DNA from: CAZHVS01 sp964536015
GTDB taxonomy: Bacteria; Bacteroidota; Ignavibacteria; Ignavibacteriales; Ignavibacteriaceae
Direction: 5' to 3'
Assembly (NCBI GenBank): GCA_964536015.1
Contig: CAZHVS010000003.1
Coordinates: forward strand, 1 to 64,000
Length of the DNA: 64,000 nt
Part shown: positions 14,957 to 22,755 of the stretch, in pieces
Numbering within the stretch: position 1 is the first letter of the stretch
How the letters are laid out: the number at the start of each line of letters is the position of its first letter
Made by a program: the position numbers and the translations under genes
The notes under the pieces: generated by a model
Told to the model about the DNA's origin: nothing
What the model saw: only the letters and a program-made list of their open reading frames with translations
Databases searched by the model: none

Positions 14957-15988
14957 TTACTTATAGTTCTTAGCGGTTTCTATCAAAGTCAGATAGTTTT
15001 CCAATTTAACATATTCCGGGATGCTATTACCCGAACCAACGCAATAACCTCCATCCAGACCAACTTTTTCGATATTAGAGATGACATTTTTTTTGATTTC
15101 AGCAGTTGTTCCGCGGGCAAGAAGGTCAACATCAATATTCCCAATAATTGAAAGCCGGTGTCCATACTTCATTTTTACTTCATCAATCTTCATTGCCTTG
15201 GGCTCTACAGGATGAATTGTTGTAACACCGCAATCAATAATATCATCAAACACATCATACAAAATTCCATCGGTATGATAAATAAATGGCTTATTGTACT
15301 TCTTGCAAAGATGACCTATCTTTTTCATCCAAGGGAAAATATATTTCCGAAGCACATCGGGAGAGACAAGTAACCCGTTTGTATAAGCAATATCATCGCT
15401 ATACCAGATAACATCAACAACGTCGCATTGTGCAAAGTATTCGAACATACTAAAAACAAGTTCACCAAGTTTATTATTCAGTTCGTCAATCAGTTCAGGA
15501 TTTTCAAAAAGTGCGATAGAGAAATTTTCAAATCCCATCATCTCCCAAGTCATTGTAAAGATATCTCCGTACTGTCCTATCACTCCCATACCATCCGGTA
15601 AAAGATTTTTTACTTTTTCAAACTTCGAATAATCAAAATCTTCTTTACGGGGGAATTGATATTTTTCCAAATCATCAAAGGATTGAATTATACCATTATT
15701 TTCAGAAGCCCATTTTCGTTTAAGATTTCCTTCAATAAAAGTTACATTATTATCCAGACCAATTCCCGCAGGATTAAAATCTGCAGCCGGTTGAAGTTTT
15801 ATATAATCATAACCCGAAGAATACCAGAAATCGATATCATCCTTTAATTCAACAATCGGTCTGCCGATAATTTTTTCTTTAATTACAGGATGAATACCCA
15901 GCTCAGCAATTGGAATAAAGGATGCTTTATCTCTGTTCAAGACCTTAATAAATTCTTTGATGTCCGGTTTTGGAATAATATTCAGCAT
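14957..15988 (-). CDS. UroD-family (MtaA/CmuA-like) methyltransferase
   Basis: 343-residue TIM barrel of the uroporphyrinogen decarboxylase superfamily, on the branch that transfers methyl groups to or from corrinoid proteins. True HemE features are absent, whereas the likely zinc ligands of the methyltransferase branch are seen: His238 in FIYHTDG and Cys316 in GYCVGSGNS. It converges on the corrinoid operon across the repeat array, so it is a candidate to load or unload that corrinoid protein. Substrate unknown; methanol, methylamines or methoxylated compounds cannot be told apart from sequence. It lies 12 bp from the next minus-strand gene, which has an unrelated function. Confidence 0.85.
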   Translation of the reverse strand: MLNIIPKPDIKEFIKVLNRDKASFIPIAELGIHPVIKEKIIGRPIVELKDDIDFWYSSGYDYIKLQPAADFNPAGIGLDNNVTFIEGNLKRKWASENNGIIQSFDDLEKYQFPRKEDFDYSKFEKVKNLLPDGMGVIGQYGDIFTMTWEMMGFENFSIALFENPELIDELNNKLGELVFSMFEYFAQCDVVDVIWYSDDIAYTNGLLVSPDVLRKYIFPWMKKIGHLCKKYNKPFIYHTDGILYDVFDDIIDCGVTTIHPVEPKAMKIDEVKMKYGHRLSIIGNIDVDLLARGTTAEIKKNVISNIEKVGLDGGYCVGSGNSIPEYVKLENYLTLIETAKNYK

Positions 15989-16000
15989 TATAAATTCATC

Positions 16001-18784
16001 TTATTTTAGTAACACAAGTTTTCTTATTTCAGAAAAATTAATTTCGCCTTTGTTATTTCTGACTTCTATTACATAAAAATAAATACCTGAAGAACGCCCG
16101 GATGCATTCCAATTTATTTCGTGGTAACCCATTTCCTGCTTCTGCTCGATTAAAGTTTGTATTTTTTCACCAAGCGAATTGAAAACTGATATCTTCACCA
16201 AACTCTCTTCCTTTAATCCATATCTTATTGTTGTTACAGGGTTAAAAGGATTAGGATAGTTATTCGATAAATAATTTTCTAAAAGATTATTCACATTTAC
16301 AAAAACCTGACTTGAATATTTACTGCTGCCATCAAAATCAATTTGTTTCAAACGATATAAAACTTTTCCTTCATATTTTATTGATGACATATCATCGATA
16401 AAGCTATAATTTGTCTTTTCAGTTGTCGTTCCTTTTCCTTTAACAAAACCAACTGATTGCCAATCACAATTCTTCAATTTCCTTTCAATCTGAAATCCGC
16501 TGTTATTTGATTCAGTTGCCGTCTCCCATTCTAATTTTATCTTCGTTCCTTCATTAGAAGCAGAAAAAGAAGTTAATTCAACAGGTACAAGATAAAAATC
16601 TATATAAGCTTCATAAACACCGCGACCGTGTGTTCCTGCTCTTAAAGTATGCGTTGATGGTGAATAATCCAGATGTTTGATTACAGTGTTTGGCAACCCT
16701 TCAGTAATTTCGTACCACCTGTTACCATTATCCTGCGTGTAAAAAACTCCTATATCAGTTGCAACAAAATATGTATTTGGATGTTGAATATCTTCGTTGT
16801 ATATATAAACGTCGCTTATAGGTGAATCAGGTAAATCGCCATTAATACTGCTCCAGGTGTTTCCTTCATCAATTGACTTATAAATTTTTGCACCACCAAA
16901 TCCAAGGAAAGTAACAACAACAATATTTGCTGAGTCTGGATGCACATAAACAGAGCTAATAGTTTTTGCAGGTAAACCAGTTGAAACACTTGTCCAGTTA
17001 ACTCCGCCATCAATCGATTTGAAAAGTAAAGAACCTGTGGAAGCATAAAGCAATTCAGGTTTAGATTTACTTATTGCCATTTCTCTTACTGCATTTGTAG
17101 AATTCACATTTCCGGATATTGCTGTCCAGCTTACTCCATTATTTGTTGATTTATAAACACGTTGACGAGCTGTATAAAAAATTCCGGAGGTAGTTGGGTG
17201 AGCAATAATAGGAGCTACCCATGCCACACTTTCAGAAGTTGTAATACCTGTAGTTGCACTAACCCAATTAGAACCTCCATCACCAGTTCGTCGAATTCCA
17301 CCGTTCTGAGTTTCAGCAAGAATGTAGCGGTTATCAAAAGGATTGAAGCAGACTTCTCCACCATCTCCACCAAAAACTGCAGCCCAGTTTAATGTAGCCA
17401 AAGTCTGCTGAGTTCCATTATCCTGCGTCCCTCCAATAATTCTTGACGGAGTAAACGGACTTGCAGCTATTCTGTAAAACTGTGTTAAAGTCAATTTATC
17501 ATTCAGATTAAAAAATGATGTTCCGGAATTTGTTGACCGCCAGACACCGCCATCATTACAGCAAATAAATGTTTGAGGATCTGTTGGATGAAAAAACAAA
17601 TAATGTTGATCAACATGCACAGTGCCGCCGCTGTAACCGTTTGTGATATTCGTAAATTCACTTCCATTCGTTGTTCTGAAAATATCTATTGCACCAATAA
17701 AGGCAACATCAGGGTTAAAAGGACTTACTCTGAGATACAAATCGTACCACGCCTGTCCACCATTAAAATACGTTGCTGTAGAAATTTGAAACCAGTTTTT
17801 ACCATTATCAGTTGATTTCCATGCAGTAATATCGCTTGATGCATGAACTACTGCGTACATTACCGATGGTACAGAATAACACAAATCAAAATGAACTCTT
17901 GTAATAGTTGAAGGAAATCCTGTTGCAAAAGTAGAAAAAGTTTTTCCTCCATCAATTGAGCGTCTAATTCCACCAATACCCGAACCGACTGTAAAAGCAG
18001 TGTCGCCGGAAGGAGTAAATAAAACATCATCACATCTGCCTGAAATAATCTGGCTCCAGTTTAATCCACCATTACTACTTCTGTATAGACCTGAAGTGCC
18101 TAAAGCAGCAAGTAATTCGTCCCTGTAATTAGGACGAATAACAAGTCTTGAAAAATATGTTGATGAAGGTAAACCAGAAGTAATTTGTACCCACGTTTGT
18201 CCTGCATCTGTTGATTTTAATAAACCTCTTCCATAATAAGAAGCACCACTGTAAGTTGCTTCACCCGTACCGGCATAAATAATTTCAGGATTTTGCTGAT
18301 CAATTACAATTGCACCCATTGATAATGAAGGTTGATTATCTGTTAAAGGCGACCAGTTAATTCCTGCATTAGTTGTTTTCCAAACCCCTCCGTTCGCCGC
18401 TCCAATATAAATAATATCCGGATTATTAGGATGATAAGAACCAGTTACAATCCTTGATGATATGTTTCCATAATTAGGATAATAACCGGGTGTTGGACCA
18501 AGGCTAACCCAGTTTACAGCGTTCTTAACATTTTTATTCTTAATTCTTAATGCATCTCTTTCTTTTTGAGCTTTTTCGTAAGCATCTGCAGGGATGTAAT
18601 TGTTAGGATATGCTCGTTCGTCAAAGAAAACCCATTGTCTTACAAATGCTTTAGAGTGTTTTATTTCTTCAGGAGCGTTACTAAAAACAGAATTCTCTAC
18701 TAATTGATCCTTGTAATCAATTTGAGCATAAAAAGTTGTACACGTGAATAGAAAAATAAATGCGGTAGTTTTGATGTTTTTCAT
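16001..18784 (-). CDS. Secreted Asp-box (BNR/sortilin-like) propeller protein with type IX sorting domain
   Basis: 927 residues. A signal peptide (about 1-20, ending TTFYAQ) is followed by about 700 residues rich in Asp-box motifs of the form S-x-D-x-G-x-T/N-W (for example STDAGQTW, SIDGGKTF, STDNGKNW, SIDGGVNW, SIDEGNTW), typical of sortilin/VPS10- and photosystem-stability-factor-like beta-propellers. A linker (VELTSFSASNEGTKIKLEWETATE) leads to a C-terminal sorting domain with NYPNPFNPVTTIRY and a final KLVLLK. Likely exported to the surface or medium by type IX secretion. Asp-box proteins include glycosidases and adhesins, but no catalytic signature was recognised. Confidence 0.88.
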   Translation of the reverse strand: MKNIKTTAFIFLFTCTTFYAQIDYKDQLVENSVFSNAPEEIKHSKAFVRQWVFFDERAYPNNYIPADAYEKAQKERDALRIKNKNVKNAVNWVSLGPTPGYYPNYGNISSRIVTGSYHPNNPDIIYIGAANGGVWKTTNAGINWSPLTDNQPSLSMGAIVIDQQNPEIIYAGTGEATYSGASYYGRGLLKSTDAGQTWVQITSGLPSSTYFSRLVIRPNYRDELLAALGTSGLYRSSNGGLNWSQIISGRCDDVLFTPSGDTAFTVGSGIGGIRRSIDGGKTFSTFATGFPSTITRVHFDLCYSVPSVMYAVVHASSDITAWKSTDNGKNWFQISTATYFNGGQAWYDLYLRVSPFNPDVAFIGAIDIFRTTNGSEFTNITNGYSGGTVHVDQHYLFFHPTDPQTFICCNDGGVWRSTNSGTSFFNLNDKLTLTQFYRIAASPFTPSRIIGGTQDNGTQQTLATLNWAAVFGGDGGEVCFNPFDNRYILAETQNGGIRRTGDGGSNWVSATTGITTSESVAWVAPIIAHPTTSGIFYTARQRVYKSTNNGVSWTAISGNVNSTNAVREMAISKSKPELLYASTGSLLFKSIDGGVNWTSVSTGLPAKTISSVYVHPDSANIVVVTFLGFGGAKIYKSIDEGNTWSSINGDLPDSPISDVYIYNEDIQHPNTYFVATDIGVFYTQDNGNRWYEITEGLPNTVIKHLDYSPSTHTLRAGTHGRGVYEAYIDFYLVPVELTSFSASNEGTKIKLEWETATESNNSGFQIERKLKNCDWQSVGFVKGKGTTTEKTNYSFIDDMSSIKYEGKVLYRLKQIDFDGSSKYSSQVFVNVNNLLENYLSNNYPNPFNPVTTIRYGLKEESLVKISVFNSLGEKIQTLIEQKQEMGYHEINWNASGRSSGIYFYVIEVRNNKGEINFSEIRKLVLLK

Positions 18785-18863
18785 ATAATAACTAATTTTT
18801 AATTGAACTTACTTAAAAATAGTTAAACTTGACCTAAAAAGAAATTTATACTTTATAACAAAT

Positions 18864-19850
18864 ATGAATTACAATCCATTAGTGCACAGATGTTACTTTT
18901 GTGAAGGAAAAGATTTTACAGATTTTGCCAAAGCAACTTATTGGAAAGAATATGAACTGAATTTTGTCAAATGTAAAAATTGCGGATTGATTTTTGCAAA
19001 TCCCATGCCTGGTTTAGAAGCAATATTCGAAGGTAATCGTGCACTAAATATTTTGCATTCTTCCAGAGGAACACTTTCTCAGTACCGTGGCGGAAAAGAA
19101 TTTACAATACAGTTAATAAAATTTAAATCAAAAGGAATTTTGCTTGATGTAGGTTCAGCAGAAGGATTTTTTCTTAAAGGAATTGAAGATAATTCTCAAT
19201 GGAAAGCTGAAGGAGTTGAGATTATTGAATCAGCAGTAAAATTTTCAAAGGAAATTCTTAATTTGAATGTTCATCTTGGAACACTGGATACTCTAACCGG
19301 TTGTGAAGAGAAATATGATTTTATAAGAATGAATAATGTTATTGAGCATATTCAAAATCCTATTCAATTTATTAAAAAAAGTTATAACATCTTGAAGCAA
19401 AGCGGAAAGATTTATTGTACCACTCCAAATGGCGTTCAGGATGGGGCTGTACTAAAGACAGCAAATAAAAAAGGATTCAAACTTAATCTGCTTGAAAATC
19501 ATTTTTTTTATTATCCACCCAAGACATTAAAGAAAATGTTTGAGCACTGCGGATTTGATGTAAAAAAAATATTTAGTGAAGATATCAGCCATACAATAAA
19601 TGATTTTGGTTTTTCATACCGATTCAAATATTCAAAAACCAACCAAAAGCAATCATTAAGTGATTACGCAGAAAAAACTAATTCTGATTTCAAAATCGAG
19701 GAAAAAGAAATCAATGAATTTAAAGACCATCCCTCGTTACGAAACTGGAAACTGCAAATCAATCATTATAAAAAATCTTTATTCAGATTCAGGTTTCCGC
19801 CTTCTTTCCCTATTGGTCATCAACAGCACTTATATGCTGAAAAAAAATAA
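18864..19850 (+). CDS. SAM-dependent methyltransferase with N-terminal zinc ribbon
   Basis: 328 residues. The N-terminus has paired Cys (CYFC and CKNCGLIF), a zinc-ribbon-like knuckle common in sugar- or polyketide-type methyltransferases. A class I Rossmann domain follows, with the SAM loop LLDVGSAEGFF near 93-103 and the motif NNVIEHIQNP near 156. The substrate is not predictable; homologues often act on deoxysugars or lipopolysaccharide components. Transcribed divergently from the Asp-box gene. No ribosome site is visible at the ATG. The downstream zinc-finger gene follows closely on the same strand. Confidence 0.85.
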   Translation: MNYNPLVHRCYFCEGKDFTDFAKATYWKEYELNFVKCKNCGLIFANPMPGLEAIFEGNRALNILHSSRGTLSQYRGGKEFTIQLIKFKSKGILLDVGSAEGFFLKGIEDNSQWKAEGVEIIESAVKFSKEILNLNVHLGTLDTLTGCEEKYDFIRMNNVIEHIQNPIQFIKKSYNILKQSGKIYCTTPNGVQDGAVLKTANKKGFKLNLLENHFFYYPPKTLKKMFEHCGFDVKKIFSEDISHTINDFGFSYRFKYSKTNQKQSLSDYAEKTNSDFKIEEKEINEFKDHPSLRNWKLQINHYKKSLFRFRFPPSFPIGHQQHLYAEKK

Positions 19851-19884
19851 TGAATATTATACAAATCAAATTATTGGAGTATAT

Positions 19885-20376
19885 ATGAGCAGTGAAGAAA
19901 AATATTTTTGTGAAAAATGCAACTCCCCCGTAAGTGATGAAAATGAATTTTGTCCTGAATGCGGTGAAATATTTATTGATGAAGTTAAATGTAAAAATCA
20001 TCCATCCGAAGCTGCCGAAGGTGTATGCATAATTTGTTGTGAACCTTACTGTAACGATTGCCTTGGAAGTATAAATAAAATTTTTCTTTGTAAGACTCAT
20101 TCTGATTATGAAATTTTTCAGGGAATGGCACGCGTATTTGGAACTAATGATGAAGCACAAGTAAGGTACGCTGAATCTTGCTTACTTCAGGAAGGTCTTC
20201 ACCCGTTTTTATATTTTCGAAAAACAAGTCCTCTTTCACTTGGCGGAGTTGATTATTCACTTTTTAATGCTTCCGGTGATTTTGATGGGCATATAATAAA
20301 TGAGATAAAATTGATGGTTCCCTGCCAGGAAGTTATACAAGCTGAAGAGATTTTGCACGACCTGGAATTAATTTAA
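19885..20376 (+). CDS. Double zinc-finger protein with DUF2007-like C-terminus
   Basis: 163 residues from the ATG at 19885, chosen because GGAG lies five bases upstream; the frame extends back through the methyltransferase gene but that part is a shadow. First a zinc ribbon (CEKC...CPEC), then a B-box-like cluster (CKNHP, GVCIICCEPYCNDC, CKTH). The C-terminal 75 residues (AQVRYAESCLLQEGLHPFLY ending VIQAEEILHDLEL) resemble the DUF2007 fold of putative signalling proteins. Function unknown; a metal-binding regulatory or adaptor role is an inference from the fold only. Confidence 0.7.
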   Translation: MSSEEKYFCEKCNSPVSDENEFCPECGEIFIDEVKCKNHPSEAAEGVCIICCEPYCNDCLGSINKIFLCKTHSDYEIFQGMARVFGTNDEAQVRYAESCLLQEGLHPFLYFRKTSPLSLGGVDYSLFNASGDFDGHIINEIKLMVPCQEVIQAEEILHDLELI

Positions 20377-20530
20377 TATTATCGTACCTACAGAATAATT
20401 AGCCAAAGAAAATTTTCTTTATTGTTTTTTTATTGTCTGCAATATATTTTCAACACTAAAAATTATGATACTTGTACAAGAGGTATTGTATTTCACAAAT
20501 AAAATTTTTATTCATAAAAGAGATGCATCT

Positions 20531-21682
20531 ATGAAAAAGACCAATTTATGTTTTATTCTTTTTATAACAATTTTTGGACTCACTTTTGCACAACAAACTA
20601 ATGAGTTCCAAATGGATAACACAGCGACAATTCATTATAATAATGGTATAAGTTTAATGAAAGCTGGTGATTACCAAAACGCCATCACGAGTTTCGATTC
20701 CTGTCTACAATCGTCACAGGATTACCGTGTTTATTTTCAAAAAGGATTAGCACAGTTTAAAGCAAATAAGCTGGAGGATGCTAAAGCCACGTTCAACACT
20801 GTAATCTCGCTTAAAGGTGACTATGATTTAGCTTACCTTTATCTTGGCAACACTCTTTCAGCAATGAAAGATAATGATGCTGCTATAAAAAGTTATGAAA
20901 AATTTATTGAAGTAACCAGCAACGAACAATTAAAGCAAGATGCCAGGGATATGATTGATCTGACAAAAAATAATGTTGCAATTGAATTCTATAATAAAGG
21001 TAATGAACTTTCTAAAGAAGGAAAATTTGCTGAAGCAATTGTTGAGTATGATAAATCTCTTGCAATAAACAAAGATTACAAAACTTATTACCAAAAGGGT
21101 CTTACTTTATCCAAAATGCAAAAAAATGAAGATGCTAAAAAAGAATTGAACAATGCACTCACTCTTAATCCTGCTTTCGATTTAGCTTTTCTTGCGTTAG
21201 GTAAGATTTTTGCAGAAGCTAAGGACTATGATAACGCAATAGTTAACTATCTCAAGGTAATTGAAGTAACCACAAATGATGCATTAAAAACATCAATAAA
21301 AGAAGCAACTGCAAGAACTTACTTTACAATTGGAAGTAATTTTTATAAAGATAAAAAGTATGACAAAGCAATTGAGAATTTCACTAAATCAGTTGAATAC
21401 TTCGATTTTGATCAGTCATATTTATTCCTTGGAAAAGCTCAGAATGACAAAAAACAATATGAAGCAGCATTGCAATCATTTGATAAAGCTGCTCAATTTA
21501 AAAAGACAATAACAGATGGCGCCTTAGCTTATAATCGCGGTATCGTCTATAAAAACAAGGGTGATAATAACAAAGCCCTTGAACAATTCACTTTAGGTTT
21601 AACTGATCCAACTTACAAAAAAGCTTGTGACTCTGAGATTAAATTTATTAAAGCCTTAATCGAAAAAGATAAAAAGAAATAA
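20531..21682 (+). CDS. Exported tetratricopeptide-repeat protein
   Basis: 383 residues from the ATG at 20531, which opens a signal peptide (MKKTNLCFILFITIFGLTFAQQ); the frame is open 22 codons earlier without one. The rest is TPR repeats of the usual 34-residue kind (for example YNKGNELSKEGKFAEAIVEYDKSLAI and AYNRGIVYKNKGDNNKALEQFTLGL). TPR arrays are protein-binding scaffolds; periplasmic ones in this group often serve envelope assembly or gliding/secretion complexes. No enzymatic domain. A strong terminator follows nine bases after the stop, so it ends its transcript. Confidence 0.85.
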   Translation: MKKTNLCFILFITIFGLTFAQQTNEFQMDNTATIHYNNGISLMKAGDYQNAITSFDSCLQSSQDYRVYFQKGLAQFKANKLEDAKATFNTVISLKGDYDLAYLYLGNTLSAMKDNDAAIKSYEKFIEVTSNEQLKQDARDMIDLTKNNVAIEFYNKGNELSKEGKFAEAIVEYDKSLAINKDYKTYYQKGLTLSKMQKNEDAKKELNNALTLNPAFDLAFLALGKIFAEAKDYDNAIVNYLKVIEVTTNDALKTSIKEATARTYFTIGSNFYKDKKYDKAIENFTKSVEYFDFDQSYLFLGKAQNDKKQYEAALQSFDKAAQFKKTITDGALAYNRGIVYKNKGDNNKALEQFTLGLTDPTYKKACDSEIKFIKALIEKDKKK

Positions 21683-21690
21683 AATGATTT

Positions 21691-21716
21691 AACCCCTTAT
21701 TCTTTAAGGGGTTTTT
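21691..21716 (+). terminator. Intrinsic terminator after the TPR gene
   Basis: A 9-bp perfect stem, AACCCCTTA (21691-21699) with TAAGGGGTT (21705-21713), encloses a 5-base loop and ends in a T tract to 21716. Confidence 0.88.
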
Positions 21717-21774
21717 AACTTTATAAATAGATTGTAACAACATTGTTGTGTTATAACTATCCTGAAAGAATAAA

Positions 21775-22215
21775 ATGAAAAAATGTTATCTGTATTTTTT
21801 TTGCTCTATCACTCTCTTCACTTTCTTTTCCTGTAGTAAGGATGAGAATAAAATAGTTATCACAGCACGTTCTATAAGTGATTTTGAGAGACCAATCCGA
21901 GTATGTAATCCTGTTAAGTTAGAATTATTAAATAATAGTAAAATGCCTCAACAGATAAAAGTAGATATCCGGTCAAATAATATATGTATTCACTGGGAAG
22001 GAAGCGACGAATTTTCTGAGAATTGTTTTCAACATCTTGAAACAGAAAGTCGTTTAATTAAACCTGGGGAGTATTTTATAGAGTATCTTCGTCTTCACAA
22101 TCGATCTGACTGGCAAAAAACAGCAACCGTTGCCGTATATGCAAATGGTAAGCTGATAATTGGTTTTAAGTACAGAATTCGTAATAATGAAAATGTGTAC
22201 TACATTGATAATTAA
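21775..22215 (+). CDS. Small lipoprotein of unknown function
   Basis: 146 residues. The signal peptide ends in a lipobox, TFFSC, with the Cys near position 20, followed by SKDE. The mature part reads as a short beta-sandwich (KLELLNNSKMPQQIKVDIRSN, GEYFIEYLRL, TATVAVYANGKLIIGFKY) with two Cys in the middle that could form a disulfide. No family recognised. It sits alone between two terminators, 58 bp after the TPR terminator, so it probably has its own promoter. Confidence 0.65.
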   Translation: MKKCYLYFFCSITLFTFFSCSKDENKIVITARSISDFERPIRVCNPVKLELLNNSKMPQQIKVDIRSNNICIHWEGSDEFSENCFQHLETESRLIKPGEYFIEYLRLHNRSDWQKTATVAVYANGKLIIGFKYRIRNNENVYYIDN

Positions 22216-22220
22216 AAAAT

Positions 22221-22238
22221 CCCGCATGGCGGGTTTTT
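22221..22238. terminator. Bidirectional intrinsic terminator between convergent genes
   Basis: CCCGC (22221-22225) pairs with GCGGG (22229-22233) around ATG, flanked by six As on the left and five Ts on the right. It can serve the lipoprotein gene on the plus strand and the YHS-domain gene on the minus strand. Confidence 0.8.
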
Positions 22239-22252
22239 GTTAAACTAAAAAT

Positions 22253-22618
22253 TTACTTGCTTGTTTTTAATTTAGTCCCATCCTCCGATAATCTTTTAGC
22301 ATACTTTTCTGGATTTTCTTTAAACTTTGTAACACAACTTTCACAACAGAAGCCATACAGTTTTCCATCATACTCAACTGTTTCAAGCTCAGTATCAACT
22401 TCCTCACCCATGACCGGACAAATAGTATTCCAGGGTTTCAAAACGACTGTTTCGACTTTTACATTAGTCTCTGAAGTATTTAAAGATTCACTTTCACAAC
22501 CAGTTTTAACAGAGGTTTCTGTTTTGGCTTTGTCTCCACAGCAGGAATTTGATTGCGCAAAAGTTGTAGCAACCATTACAAATAATAGAGAAATAACTAA
22601 TAATGATATTTTTTTCAT
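22253..22618 (-). CDS. Exported YHS-domain (metal-binding) protein
   Basis: 121 residues. Signal peptide 1-21 (ending TTFAQ), then a Cys-containing linker (SNSCCGDKAKTETSVKTGCES) and a YHS domain with WNTICPVMGEEV, GKLYGFCCESCVTKF and the typical ending NPEKYAKRL. YHS domains bind heavy metals through CxxC and the preceding Cys; exported versions are often linked to copper handling. No metal transporter is adjacent, so the metal is not assigned. Single-gene unit ending at the shared terminator. Confidence 0.82.
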   Translation of the reverse strand: MKKISLLVISLLFVMVATTFAQSNSCCGDKAKTETSVKTGCESESLNTSETNVKVETVVLKPWNTICPVMGEEVDTELETVEYDGKLYGFCCESCVTKFKENPEKYAKRLSEDGTKLKTSK

Positions 22619-22755
22619 AATGTTCCTTTTAATTTTTTATATATAACCATGTTTAAATTAAAATGGTTTCAATTGTCCCTTCCTTTTCCACTTTTTTATA
22701 CTATTCCTTTTGTAAATTTGAATCGAAATTAATTTTCTTTCTGGAGATATAATAA

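Noticed and set aside
20405..20431. AAAGAAAATTTTCTTT palindrome with a T run as a terminator after the zinc-finger gene
   Set aside because: The palindrome has no loop and is almost all A/T, so stability is doubtful.
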